Positions 41,131-50,111 of a stretch of 64,000 bases of DNA are shown piece by piece (the first letter of the stretch is position 1; each line of letters opens with the position of its first letter). This stretch comes from Peptococcaceae bacterium BICA1-8. GTDB taxonomy: Bacteria; Bacillota; Peptococcia; Peptococcales; BICA1-8. Location: assembly GCA_000802045.1 (NCBI GenBank), contig JUEF01000126.1, positions 1 through 64,000 of the forward strand, in the 5' to 3' direction. Below the pieces are notes generated by a model. That model was not told the origin of the DNA. It did not search any database and worked only from the letters and a program-made list of their open reading frames with translations. The position numbers and the translations under genes were made by a program.

Positions 41131-42310
41131 ATGCTAAAAGGAAAAATGAGCTTAATATTATGTGTAGTGCTAATAATTAGCTTGTCAGCTATTGGTTGTA
41201 CTGGATTAGGCCAAAAGAAAGACCAAGCTAATGATAAAGCAGGATTACAAATTTATAGTATGTCGACAGGTTTAGGATCTGTTAGTAATAATAATATAGA
41301 TCTGCACCGCTTGACTTATACAATAAATTTAAGTAATGAAAATACTGAAGATCATTGGCAGGTACTATATCGAGCAGGATTTTATCGTGGTGGACCAATA
41401 TTAATGAGTGCAATTGCCGGCATAGACCAGGCCCTATGGGATATAAAAGGGAAGTATTATAATGCACCTATATACCAACTAATAGGTGGTGCCTGTAGAG
41501 ATAAGATACGGGTCTATTGCTGGATTGGAGGAGATCGTCCTCAGGATGTTGGTGCCCAAGCTAAAGAAAAGCAAGAACAAGGATACACTGCAATAAAAAT
41601 GAATGGTACGGAAGAATTGCATTATATAGATTCCTATAGCAAAATTGATGAGGCTGTGGCAAGAGTGGCAGCAATTAGGGAAACCTGTGGAAAGGATTTT
41701 GGTATCGCTGTAGATTTTCATGGCCGTGTTCATAAGGCTATGGCAAAAATTCTGGTCAAGGAGCTGGAGTCTTATCGGCTGATGTTTATTGAAGAACCCG
41801 TTCTCGCCGAAAATATTGAGGCCTTAAAGGAGAACCAAGCACTCAGCCACTCCTATAGCAACGGGCGAAAGGATGTTTTCGCGGTGGGATTTTAAAAAAA
41901 TATTTACGGATGGATATGTAGATATCATTCAACCCGATTTATCACATGCGGGCGGCATAACCGAATGCAAAATTTGTACCATGGCCGAAGCTTATGATGT
42001 AGCTGTTGCACCACATTGCCCCTTAGGACCTATAGCCTTGGCTGCCTCCTTACAGCTTGATGCTTGCACACCCAATGCATTTATTCAAGAACAGAGTTTA
42101 GGCATTCATTATAACCAGGGCGGGGACCTTCTTGACTATCTAAAGGATACTGGTGCCTTTAAACATGAACAAGGTTTTGTAAATATATTGGAAAAGCCTG
42201 GTTTAGGTATATAAATTGATGAAGAAAAGGTTCGCGAAGCAGCTCTTAAAGGCAATAATTGGAAAAACCCCGTTTGGCGTAATCAGGATGGAACTATTGC
42301 TGAATGGTAA
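41131..42310 (+). pseudogene. Broken galactonate dehydratase (DgoD-like), fused to a lipoprotein signal
   Basis: Residues 1-23 of the first frame are a lipoprotein signal (SLSAIGC) with about 45 unrelated residues. From about 41,345 it becomes an enolase-superfamily D-galactonate dehydratase: YRAGFYRGGPILMSAIAGID, AIKMNGTEEL, VDFHGRVHKAMAK, MFIEEPVLAEN. The normal N-terminal capping domain is missing. Around 41,853 a frameshift (two bases short after AGCCAC) moves the gene to the frame [54 protein letters not shown] at 42,212 stops it where DgoD has Glu, yet the same frame continues IDEEKVREAALKGNNWKNPV to a terminal AEW at 42,310. Three separate lesions make it inactive. Confidence 0.88.
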
Positions 42311-42349
42311 AACCGCTAAACAAATTTCATATAAATGATTATCATGATT

Positions 42350-42378
42350 AAGGCCTCTCGCTGCAGAGGCCTTTTTTA
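42350..42378 (+). terminator. Terminator after the pseudogene
   Basis: AAGGCCTCT-CGCTGC-AGAGGCCTT followed by TTTTTATT. Confidence 0.85.
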
Positions 42379-42537
42379 TTGAGAAGTATTTATTAAAAAG
42401 GGCAAATTTACATGGTGTGTGCAGGTATATTTTCCTTAGTGATTAAGTTATCGTAAATAATTTAAAAAACTTTAAATTATTTAGCAGGATATTCTGCAAA
42501 TAGGTAGAAATATTTAAGTGAAAATTATAAAATGACG

Positions 42538-42554
42538 TTTCATAATGCGATACG
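42538..42554 (+). promoter_or_regulatory. IclR-type operator candidate before the sugar-acid operon
   Basis: GTTTCATAATGCGATACG has the imperfect palindrome GTTTC-N7-GATAC. A near-identical sequence, TTTCATAATGCGAAACG, lies at 46,157-46,173 before the TRAP operon. The only IclR-family gene in the window ends the cluster at 63.6 kb. A possible -10 (TATAAT, 42,582) follows; the rest of 42,311-42,634 is AT-rich and without a gene. Confidence 0.6.
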
Positions 42555-42634
42555 TATATATTGGAGAATAGTTTAGCTCAATATAATTTTATGGTTTACT
42601 ATTAAGGTAAATAGAAGTTTAGGGAGTTGATAAA

Positions 42635-44353
42635 GTGGGCAGATCCGAAGAAATAAGGAAAATTGGTCCTGAGATTGATGCATTAAGACAGGGGATGGAT
42701 TGGCATGTCAATGACCTTGATCGGGTTCAAATCCTTATTGAAAGCACACAAGGCTCCAGTCATCCTGGTAGCTTTGGTTTAAAAGACCTTGTAGAGGAAG
42801 TAGAAAAGGGTGTCATCTATGCCCAGGGTAAACCGGGTCAATACACAGTGACTGATATTTGCGATGGTATTGCTCAAGGCCATGAAGGAATGAGTTACTC
42901 CCTTTTATCCAGAGAAATAATTGCCGGAATGGTAGAAATCCATGCTAAAGCAAATCCTGTTGACGGGCTGGTCTTGATTTCCTCCTGTGATAAAGCTTTA
43001 CCCGCTCATTTAATGGCTGCAGCAAGATTAAATATGCCTACCATTCATGTGCCCGGCGGAGTTATGTTAGCAGGGCCGGATGGGCTGACATTAGAACAGG
43101 TAGGGACTTATAGTGTTTGGCATCGTAAAGGTGAAATTAACGATGAACAGTTTTGCCGCTTGAAGACTGCATCTTGTCCGACTTGTGGTGCATGTCAGTT
43201 TATGGGTACTGCCGGCACAATGCAGGTAATGTCAGAAGCATTGGGGCTCTCTTTGCCGGGTACTGCAACTATTCCTTACGCACTTAAAACTATCAGGACT
43301 TTAGCCCGGGATGCTGGTGTACAAATTATTAGGCTTGTAGAAAAAGAAATAAAAGCTAGGGATATTCTAACCTACGAAGCTTTCTATAATGCGGTTGTGA
43401 TACATGCCGCTATTTCCGGATCAACAAATGCTTTGCTACACTTGCCTGCCATAGCCAGAGAAGTGGGAATTGATTTAGAACCTAGTCTTTTTGATGAAGT
43501 AAATAAAAAAGTTCCTTTTATAGTAAATACGAGACCTGCAGGGAAATATGCGACTGAATTATTTTGGTATGCAGGGGGAGTACCGGCAGTAATGCTGGCC
43601 TTAAAGGAATTTTTAAACCTAGACGTACTAACCTGTACAGGAATGACATTAGGAGATAATTTGCAATTTATCAAAGATTCTGGTTGGATACAAGCTAATA
43701 ACGGTTATTTAAATAATTACCGGTTAAAACCGGAGGATATAATTTCTCCCCCAAATAGACCGCTCCAGTCTCAGGGCTCCATTGCCGTGCTAAAAGGCAA
43801 TTTAGCCCCTGAGGGGTCTGTAGTTAAACATTCGGCAATAAATCCCGAAATGCATGTCCATGTTGGGCCAGCCAAGGTATTTGGTGATGAATTATCGGCT
43901 AGAGAGGCTGTTCTAACTGGGGAAATTAAGCCAGGAGATGTTATTGTAGTAAGTTATGCAGGTCCTAAGGGAAGTGGAATGCCTGAAATGTTTTATACTA
44001 CAGAAGCAATCGCCGCTGACCCTCAGCTAATATCGACGACGGCATTAGTTACTGACGGTAGATTTTCCGGAGCCACAAGAGGACCCGCTATTGGTCACGT
44101 TTCTCCAGAGGCTCAGGAAGGCGGACCTATTGCTTTAGTAGAAGATGGGGACTTAATAAAAATAGATATTCCAGGTCGAACTATAAACATTGTAGGTATA
44201 AATAATAAACATTTAAACCCTGAAGAAATTTCTGAAGTTCTCAAAGAACGGCAAAAATACTGGCAGCCTAAAAATAATTCTTCGGAAAAAGGAATTTTGA
44301 GTATATATAAAAAATTGGCGGTCTCTGCCATGGCTGGCGGTTATATGAGATAG
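42635..44353 (+). CDS. IlvD/Edd-family sugar-acid dehydratase
   Basis: A 572-residue Fe-S dehydratase starting at GTG (AGGGAG 8 bases upstream). Cluster-binding cysteine motifs are SSCDKALPAHLMAA (about 117-130) and SCPTCGACQFMGTAGTMQ (about 184-201), where dihydroxyacid dehydratase has CDKxxPG and GxCxGxxT. The altered CDKALPAH and the neighbours (KDPG aldolase, KDG kinase) favour an aldonate such as gluconate or galactonate over the branched-chain substrate. The product would be 2-keto-3-deoxy-aldonate. It is translationally close to the aldolase gene (10-base gap). Confidence 0.9.
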   Translation: MGRSEEIRKIGPEIDALRQGMDWHVNDLDRVQILIESTQGSSHPGSFGLKDLVEEVEKGVIYAQGKPGQYTVTDICDGIAQGHEGMSYSLLSREIIAGMVEIHAKANPVDGLVLISSCDKALPAHLMAAARLNMPTIHVPGGVMLAGPDGLTLEQVGTYSVWHRKGEINDEQFCRLKTASCPTCGACQFMGTAGTMQVMSEALGLSLPGTATIPYALKTIRTLARDAGVQIIRLVEKEIKARDILTYEAFYNAVVIHAAISGSTNALLHLPAIAREVGIDLEPSLFDEVNKKVPFIVNTRPAGKYATELFWYAGGVPAVMLALKEFLNLDVLTCTGMTLGDNLQFIKDSGWIQANNGYLNNYRLKPEDIISPPNRPLQSQGSIAVLKGNLAPEGSVVKHSAINPEMHVHVGPAKVFGDELSAREAVLTGEIKPGDVIVVSYAGPKGSGMPEMFYTTEAIAADPQLISTTALVTDGRFSGATRGPAIGHVSPEAQEGGPIALVEDGDLIKIDIPGRTINIVGINNKHLNPEEISEVLKERQKYWQPKNNSSEKGILSIYKKLAVSAMAGGYMR

Positions 44354-44363
44354 GAGGCATTTT

Positions 44364-45026
44364 ATGAGAAGGCTTGAGATTTTACAGAGTATTCTAGACA
44401 GCGGTATCGTAGCTGTTGTGAGAACAGAATCTGCTGAAAAGGCAAAAAGAATTATTGATGCTGTAATGGCCGGGGGTATCAATACCATTGAGGTTACTAT
44501 GACCGTACCAGGAGCCATTGATGTTATCAAAGAGATAGTGAGTTTAAAAAGTGATAATATGATTCTCGGTGTGGGAACCGTCCTTGATTCCGAAACTGCC
44601 AGGGCAGCAATCCTTGCCGGTGCGGAATATGTTGTCTCTCCCCATCTTAACCCTGAGGTAATCAAACTATGTAACCGTTATCAAGTCCCATGTATGCCGG
44701 GGGCCATGACCATTAAGGAAATAGTGGAAGCCCTGGAGCTAGGCGCAGATATTGTAAAGATATTTCCAGGGGAGATTCTAGGTCCTCAGGCTATTAAAGC
44801 CATTATGGGCCCTCTGCCTCAGGCGCCTTTAATGCCAACTGGTGGAGTTTCTTTGGAAAATGTTGAGGAATGGATAAAAGCAGGTGCTGTTGCTGTGGGG
44901 GTAGGAGGGTCTTTAACTAAAGGGGCTAAAACAGAAAATTATGAATTAGTAACCGAAACAGCCCGGAGGTTCGTGGAAAAAATAAGAAAAACTAGAGACA
45001 AAAAAGCGCAAATTACACCGACATGA
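44364..45026 (+). CDS. eda: 2-keto-3-deoxy-6-phospho-aldonate aldolase (KDPG/KDPGal)
   Basis: A 220-residue class I aldolase. The Schiff-base lysine is in ADIVKIFPGEILGPQAIKAI (Lys near 134), the catalytic Glu in GGINTIEVTMTVPGA (Glu near 45), and the phosphate loop in PLMPTGGVSLENVEEWIKAG. It cleaves 6-phospho-KDG or KDGal into pyruvate and glyceraldehyde-3-phosphate. AGGAGG lies before the ATG, 10 bases after the dehydratase stop. Confidence 0.93.
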   Translation: MRRLEILQSILDSGIVAVVRTESAEKAKRIIDAVMAGGINTIEVTMTVPGAIDVIKEIVSLKSDNMILGVGTVLDSETARAAILAGAEYVVSPHLNPEVIKLCNRYQVPCMPGAMTIKEIVEALELGADIVKIFPGEILGPQAIKAIMGPLPQAPLMPTGGVSLENVEEWIKAGAVAVGVGGSLTKGAKTENYELVTETARRFVEKIRKTRDKKAQITPT

Positions 45027-45084
45027 TCAATTGAAAAAACAGATAATTTTTGATAAGAAATCAATATCAGTTATGGAGGAAAAT

Positions 45085-46110
45085 ATGGGCAAAAAAGTTG
45101 TAACCTTTGGGGAAATAATGCTTAGGCTGGTAGCTCCAGGTTATCAAAGAATAACTCAGGCTAGTTGTTTTGAAGCTACTTATGCTGGTGGAGAGGCTAA
45201 TGTTGCCGTTTCTTTGGCAAATTATGGACTTGATGCTTATTTTATTACTAAACTGCCTAAGCATGAAGTAGGGCAGGCCTGTAGGGGTTTTCTGAGGAAA
45301 TATGGCGTCAAAGCGGACTATATAAAAATGGAAGGTGATCGGTTGGGTGTTTATTACCTAGAGACAGGGGCTTCCCAAAGAGCTTCCAAGGTAATATATG
45401 ATCGGGCTAACTCGTCAATAGCTATGATTAAGCTTGGTGAAATGGATTGGGATGAGATTTTTAAAGGGGCAGAGTTATTCCATTTTACAGGTATTACTCC
45501 AGCTATCAGTGATTCGACAGCAGAGGTAACCTTAGAAGCGTTGAAGGCTGCCAAGAAAGCGGGCATAATGGTAAGCTGTGATTTAAACTTTCGCAAAAAA
45601 CTATGGACTTCCGAAAAAGCTAATAGAGTAATGAGTGGATTAATGGAATATGTGGATATTGCTGTGGGAAATGAAGAAGATGCTGAAAATGTATTTGGTA
45701 TCAAAGCTGATAAAACCGACATTACTATAGGCGAATTGGATGATGTTGGTTATCATCAGGTGGCTAAAAGATTAGTGGAAAGATTTGGTTTCAAGAAGGT
45801 AGCTATAACTTTAAGAGAAAGTTATTCAGCTTCAGATAATGGCTGGTCTGCCCTTCTCTATGACGGTCAAGAATTTTATAAGTCTAGGAAATACCATATT
45901 CACATAGTTGATCGGGTCGGAGGTGGAGATTCATTCTGTGGAGGACTGCTTTATGGCCTTTTAAGCGGAATGGATAATCAGAGAGCCTTAGAATTTGCAG
46001 TGGCGGCCTCCTGCTTAAAGCACAGCATTCCTGGTGACTTTAACCTTGTATCGGTTGAAGAGGTAGAAAATTTAATGAAGGGTGACGGCTCTGGTAGGGT
46101 TCAACGGTAA
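45085..46110 (+). CDS. kdgK: PfkB-family 2-keto-3-deoxy-aldonate kinase
   Basis: 341 residues from ATG 45,085, behind ATGGAGG; an in-frame TTG at 45,031 would add an unlikely leader. Signature regions are VTFGEIMLRLVAPGYQRITQ at the N terminus, YAGGEANVAVSLANYG (sugar binding), and DRVGGGDSFCGGLLYGLLSG (anion hole and catalytic Asp, about 290-309). It phosphorylates KDG or KDGal to the aldolase substrate. With the dehydratase and aldolase it completes a semi-phosphorylated or De Ley-Doudoroff-like route. The exact epimer cannot be told. Confidence 0.9.
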   Translation: MGKKVVTFGEIMLRLVAPGYQRITQASCFEATYAGGEANVAVSLANYGLDAYFITKLPKHEVGQACRGFLRKYGVKADYIKMEGDRLGVYYLETGASQRASKVIYDRANSSIAMIKLGEMDWDEIFKGAELFHFTGITPAISDSTAEVTLEALKAAKKAGIMVSCDLNFRKKLWTSEKANRVMSGLMEYVDIAVGNEEDAENVFGIKADKTDITIGELDDVGYHQVAKRLVERFGFKKVAITLRESYSASDNGWSALLYDGQEFYKSRKYHIHIVDRVGGGDSFCGGLLYGLLSGMDNQRALEFAVAASCLKHSIPGDFNLVSVEEVENLMKGDGSGRVQR

Positions 46111-46156
46111 AAAGAGGTTTTTTCCCAAATGGATATTCTTAATCTAATCACCATAT

Positions 46157-46173
46157 TTCATAATGCGAAACGG
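46157..46173 (+). promoter_or_regulatory. IclR-type operator candidate before the TRAP operon
   Basis: TTTCATAATGCGAAACG, a TTTC-N7-GAAA palindrome. Sixteen of 17 bases match the copy at 42,538, about 3.6 kb upstream. Confidence 0.6.
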
Positions 46174-46236
46174 AGTTTTTTAACTAGAAATTTTTAAAGG
46201 ATTTTTGTCCTTCTTATAGAATATCATTTTCATATT

Positions 46237-46250
46237 TGAAAACGATTGCA
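46237..46250 (+). promoter_or_regulatory. LacI-family/cre-type operator before the TRAP operon
   Basis: TGAAAACGATTGCA fits the LacI/CcpA consensus TGNAANCGNWNNCA. A copy differing at one base lies before the lacI gene (50,930-50,943), which points to the local LacI protein, though CcpA is a possible alternative. Confidence 0.6.
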
Positions 46251-46274
46251 ACTAAATTTAAAGGAGAGTGGTAG

Positions 46275-46343
46275 ATGGATCCAAGATTTCTGATTATTGT
46301 TTATTTAACCAATTTTCTAATTAATAAAATTACTAGGGGGTAA
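46275..46343 (+). CDS. Putative 22-residue leader ORF before dctP
   Basis: ATG at 46,275 is preceded by AAGGAGAG at good spacing and encodes MDPRFLIIVYLTNFLINKIT then RG and TAA. The stop codon is next to the dctP ribosome binding site (TAGGGGG) and 5 bases before the dctP ATG, so ribosome passage could influence dctP translation. Confidence 0.4.
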   Translation: MDPRFLIIVYLTNFLINKITRG

Positions 46344-46348
46344 AAGAG

Positions 46349-47392
46349 ATGAGAAAAAGTGGATTAATTTTATTGGTGTTATTATTAAGCTTAAGTTTAG
46401 TATTAACAGGCTGTGGTGGTACTAAGAAAGAGGAACCTAAAGCAGAAACACCTAAAGTGGAAGCGCCAAAAGAAGAGGTAAAACCAGTTAAACTTATTGC
46501 TGCACACGTTACACCAGAAGAAGGTTCTTACCAGGTAGGTATGCTAAAGTTTAAAGAAGTAGTTGAGAAGGAAAGTAATGGTTCTATAACAGTTGAAATT
46601 CATCCAAATGGTCAGCTTGGTGGTAATGAGGATGAATTAGTACAAAAAATGGCTACAGGAACTGTAGATGTTATAGTGGCTTCTCCCGGTTTTATGACTC
46701 AGACTGTTAAAGAAATTGATTTATTAGCTTTACCATACTTGTTTGCGAGTTATGACCATTGGAAAAGTGTATTAGATGGTGAAGTAGGTCAGAAGATGGC
46801 AGGCTTAGTTGAAGAAAAAACTGATTTCAAATTCTTAGGTTGGTGGAAATGTGGTGTAAGAGTTTATTTTGGAAATAAGCCGGTAAATACACCCGCAGAT
46901 TTGAAAGATGTTAAAATTCGCATCCAAGTTAGCCCTGTTACAAGTGAAGTATGGTCGACTTTTGGTGCTCAACCAAGTTCTGTTGCATTTAACGAGCTAT
47001 ATCAAGCATTGCAAAATAAAGTTGTTGATGCAGCAGAAAATGATTTTGCTAATATTTTACAAATGAAGTTCCATGAAGCAGCTCCAAATATTTCTTTAAC
47101 AAACCATGATATAGCTACTCGTTTATTATTAATGAGTGATAAAAAATATCAAAGTTTATCTCCGGAGCAGAAGGCTGCTGTAGATAAAGCTGTAGTAGCA
47201 GCTACAGAAGCCGAACGTGTGGCTGATAATGACTTGGCTGGTGTAGCCCTAGAACAATTAATAGCTGAAGGTGCAATTGTAAATGAAGTGGATGTAGCAC
47301 CATTCATTGAAATGACTCAGCCTATTAGAGATAAAGTAGCTAAGAGTCTGGGTTTAGAAGATATACTTAAAAAAATTGCTGAGATGAAGTAG
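46349..47392 (+). CDS. dctP: TRAP transporter solute-binding lipoprotein DctP
   Basis: A 347-residue receptor. The lipobox is VLTGC with Cys22, followed by a Lys/Glu/Pro spacer. The domain begins KLIAAHVTPEEGSYQVGMLK and shows PADLKDVKIRIQVSPVTSEV, where the conserved Arg binds the ligand carboxylate, and FGAQPSSVAFNELYQALQNK-VVDAAEN. DctP-family ligands are carboxylates, often sugar acids or dicarboxylates; this sequence does not say which. It is the first gene after two operator-like sites and a leader ORF, and a hairpin separates it from dctQ. Confidence 0.95.
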   Translation: MRKSGLILLVLLLSLSLVLTGCGGTKKEEPKAETPKVEAPKEEVKPVKLIAAHVTPEEGSYQVGMLKFKEVVEKESNGSITVEIHPNGQLGGNEDELVQKMATGTVDVIVASPGFMTQTVKEIDLLALPYLFASYDHWKSVLDGEVGQKMAGLVEEKTDFKFLGWWKCGVRVYFGNKPVNTPADLKDVKIRIQVSPVTSEVWSTFGAQPSSVAFNELYQALQNKVVDAAENDFANILQMKFHEAAPNISLTNHDIATRLLLMSDKKYQSLSPEQKAAVDKAVVAATEAERVADNDLAGVALEQLIAEGAIVNEVDVAPFIEMTQPIRDKVAKSLGLEDILKKIAEMK

Positions 47393-47403
47393 TAATTTAG
47401 GGA

Positions 47404-47438
47404 AAGGTGGTCTTCTCTAAGAAGGCCACCTTTTTTAC
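47404..47438 (+). terminator. Attenuating hairpin between dctP and dctQ
   Basis: AAGGTGGTCTTC-TCTAA-GAAGGCCACC (one G-U pair) followed by TTTTTTA. It should lower dctQM expression relative to dctP. Confidence 0.8.
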
Positions 47439-47459
47439 TAAAAAGGGATGGAGGGCTAT

Positions 47460-47945
47460 ATGAGAAGGTTTATTAACGCCATTGAGTACATACAATTACG
47501 AATAGCGGCATTATTTTTACTTATGTTTATTATTTTTGTTATTCTTCAGGTTACGACACGTTATGTACCCGGATTTTCAGCTCTTTGGACAGAGGAAGCA
47601 GCTAAATACTCCTTTATTTGGTCAGTTATGTTAGGTGCTGCAGTAATGGTAAGGCATAAAGGCCATTTTAGTATGGGTGTAATTGCAGAAAAATTACAGG
47701 GTAAGTGGGCTATTTTAAATCAGCTTTTTATCCACCTATTGATAGCTTCTTTTGGCTTAATTATGGCGTATTACGGCTATAAGCTTACCAAACAGTTCTG
47801 GAATTGGAATGTTAGTTCATTACCAAGCTTAAGTCAAAGATATGTATGGGTGTGTTTACCGATAAGTGGTTTTACAATGTTTTTATATTCTATTGAAAAT
47901 TTGATTGAGTTGTTTACGGAAAGAGCAGATAGGGGTGATGCCTGA
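47460..47945 (+). CDS. dctQ: TRAP transporter small permease DctQ
   Basis: About 161 residues from ATG 47,460 (GGAGGGC six bases upstream; the ATG at 47,448 overlaps that site). Four helices are evident, with FSALWTEEAAKYSFIWSVML-GAAVMVRHKGHF, the family motif between helices 2 and 3. It forms the membrane complex with DctM. Its TGA overlaps the ATG of dctM by one base. Confidence 0.92.
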   Translation: MRRFINAIEYIQLRIAALFLLMFIIFVILQVTTRYVPGFSALWTEEAAKYSFIWSVMLGAAVMVRHKGHFSMGVIAEKLQGKWAILNQLFIHLLIASFGLIMAYYGYKLTKQFWNWNVSSLPSLSQRYVWVCLPISGFTMFLYSIENLIELFTERADRGDA

Positions 47946-49234
47946 TGGTTGGAATAATGTCGGTAGCAATATTTTTAGTGCTACTTGTACTTGGTGTACC
48001 CATATCTTTTGTAATAGGGATTGTTGCTTTTTTTGGAATTACTTTGCTTCCTGGCGTACCCGCAATTACTGTCGTTCAAAAAATGTTCAGCGGCCTTAAT
48101 TCTTTCGTATTACTTGCTGTCCCCTTATTTATATTGGCTGCTAATTTGATGAACTCAGGCAAAATAACAGATAAGCTAATTGATTTTTCTACTGCTATGG
48201 TAGGTCATATACGAGGTGGCTTAGCCCATTCTAATGTTGTTGTATCGATGTTTTTCGCAGGCATTTCCGGATCTTCACAGGCAGATACTGCCGGAATAGG
48301 TAGTGTATTAATACCAAGCATGGTTAAAGAAGGTTATAGTAAAGAAACGGCTCTAGCAGTAACTGCGGCTTCTTCAACAATTGGTGTTATTATCCCACCA
48401 AGCATTCCAATGGTCATTTATGGGAGTCTAGCTGGTGCCTCAGTTGGTGCACTTTTCTTAGCAGGCTTTATACCAGGGATATTAATTGGATTAGGGCAGA
48501 TGCTTTTAATCTATTATTATTCAATAAAGTATGGCTATCCTAAATATGAGCGAGTACCTTTAGGAGTTCTCTTAAAGAAGTTCATAGAAAACATTCCACC
48601 TTTAATGACACCGGCAATAATACTCGGTGGTATTGTGGGAGGTATTGTTACACCTACTGAAGCTGCTGCATTAGCTTGTGTCTATGCATTTATTATTAGT
48701 ATGTTTATTTATAGAAGCATTAAGTGGAGTGAATTACCGGATATATTGATAGAGACTTTAAAGTTAAGTTCGATGTCTTTATTTGCACTATCAACAGCTA
48801 GTGCCTTAGGTGAATTGTTAAGTTACTATCAGGTCTCACAATCTATTTCACAGGTGTTTGCTACCCAATTACCTTATGCACCAGCTTTTATGCTAGCTGT
48901 TATTCTCCTATTCCTCTTTTTAGGCACATTTATGGATGCAATTCCGGCTATGATTTTATTTGTCCCGGTTATATTGCCAGCAGCTGAAAATTTAGGAATT
49001 AGTGACATACATTTAGGTTTAGTTATTATTGTATGCTTAGCCATTGGTTTAATAACTCCGCCATATGGACTTTGTTTACTATTAGCTTCTTCAATCGCTG
49101 AAGTACCTGTGGTACGTGCTTTTAAGACTGTATTTCCCTACATTATAGTTATTTTATTAGTATTAATTTTCATCGCCTTATTCCCTCAAGCAGTTTTTTG
49201 GTTACCCAAAATGATAAAACCAGAATGGTTTTAA
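47945..49234 (+). CDS. dctM: TRAP transporter large permease DctM
   Basis: A 429-residue sodium-coupled permease with about twelve helices. Hallmarks are FFAGISGSSQADTAGIGSVL-IPSMVKEGY, then ASSTIGVIIPPSIPMVIYGS, GIVTPTEAAALACVYAF, and GLITPPYGLCLLLASSIAEV near the end. It uses the sodium gradient to import the ligand delivered by DctP. It overlaps dctQ by one base and is followed after 61 bases by the CoA-pathway genes. Confidence 0.95.
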   Translation: MVGIMSVAIFLVLLVLGVPISFVIGIVAFFGITLLPGVPAITVVQKMFSGLNSFVLLAVPLFILAANLMNSGKITDKLIDFSTAMVGHIRGGLAHSNVVVSMFFAGISGSSQADTAGIGSVLIPSMVKEGYSKETALAVTAASSTIGVIIPPSIPMVIYGSLAGASVGALFLAGFIPGILIGLGQMLLIYYYSIKYGYPKYERVPLGVLLKKFIENIPPLMTPAIILGGIVGGIVTPTEAAALACVYAFIISMFIYRSIKWSELPDILIETLKLSSMSLFALSTASALGELLSYYQVSQSISQVFATQLPYAPAFMLAVILLFLFLGTFMDAIPAMILFVPVILPAAENLGISDIHLGLVIIVCLAIGLITPPYGLCLLLASSIAEVPVVRAFKTVFPYIIVILLVLIFIALFPQAVFWLPKMIKPEWF

Positions 49235-49295
49235 TAAAATGAAGTTTTTTAAAAATTAAACAGAGAATAAGGCATATTTATTGAGGTGTTAAAAA

Positions 49296-50069
49296 ATGTA
49301 TGAACATATAAAAGTGATTAATAATAATCATGGTTTAGCTTGGATATTTTTAGATCGCCCTCAAATTTACAATGCTTTTAATGATGAAATGATGGACGAA
49401 ATATCCTCTGCTTTAAAGTATTTGGAAAATAATACTGAGGTGAAGGTATTAGCTATAACAGGAAATGGCAAGGCATTTGCCTCAGGTGCCGATATCGAAA
49501 GCCTACAAAAAATGACTCAATTTGATGCCCTTTTTCCTAAAATGCAGGACTTATATAACCAAATTTATAAATTTACCAAGCCAACCATAGCCGCAGTCAA
49601 TGGTTATGCTCTTGGAGGCGGCCTAGAATTAGCAATCGCATGTGATATAAGAGTATGTAGTACTAATTCAAAATTTAGTTTGCCTGAGTGCAAATTGGGT
49701 GTTATACCAGGGGCAGGAGGAACACAACGGTTAGTTAAAATATTAGGGGAAGCAAAGGTAAAGGAACTAGTGTTTTTAGGTAGAGTCATCATTGCAGAAG
49801 AGGCATTGAGGCTAGGTTTAGTTACAGATGTTGTTGAGTTAGAAAGACTTGAGGAGAAGGTGCAGGAACTTTTTGAAGTTATTATACAAAGAGGACCTTT
49901 GGCCCTAAGGTTGGCAAAAACAGCTATTAATTTAAGCGATGACATAAGCTTGGAAGTAGGTTTAATGATAGAAAATTTATCTCAAGCTTATTTATTTGGA
50001 ACAGAAGATAAAAAGGAAGGCGTAAATGCTTATCTAGAAAAACGCAAACCAAACTTCCAAGGAAAATAG
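49296..50069 (+). CDS. Enoyl-CoA hydratase/isomerase (crotonase family)
   Basis: A 257-residue crotonase-fold enzyme. The oxyanion hole and acid/base segments are ASGADIESL (about 62-70) and YALGGGLELAIACDIRV (about 104-120), with SLPECKLGVIPGAGGTQRLV. Two Glu in the hydratase positions (in LPECKLG and nearby) support hydration of a 2-enoyl-CoA. It leads the CoA-dependent gene series downstream of the TRAP operon. GAGGTG precedes the ATG. Confidence 0.9.
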   Translation: MYEHIKVINNNHGLAWIFLDRPQIYNAFNDEMMDEISSALKYLENNTEVKVLAITGNGKAFASGADIESLQKMTQFDALFPKMQDLYNQIYKFTKPTIAAVNGYALGGGLELAIACDIRVCSTNSKFSLPECKLGVIPGAGGTQRLVKILGEAKVKELVFLGRVIIAEEALRLGLVTDVVELERLEEKVQELFEVIIQRGPLALRLAKTAINLSDDISLEVGLMIENLSQAYLFGTEDKKEGVNAYLEKRKPNFQGK

Positions 50070-50111
50070 TTTTTAATACTGAGTATATTGCTTTAAAAGG
50101 AGGAGATATGT

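Noticed and set aside
42635..46110. Sulfoquinovose (sulfo-Entner-Doudoroff) pathway.
   Set aside because: A KDG-type sugar kinase is present and no sulfoquinovosidase, sulfolactonase or sulfolactaldehyde enzyme is seen; the ordinary aldonate route fits better.
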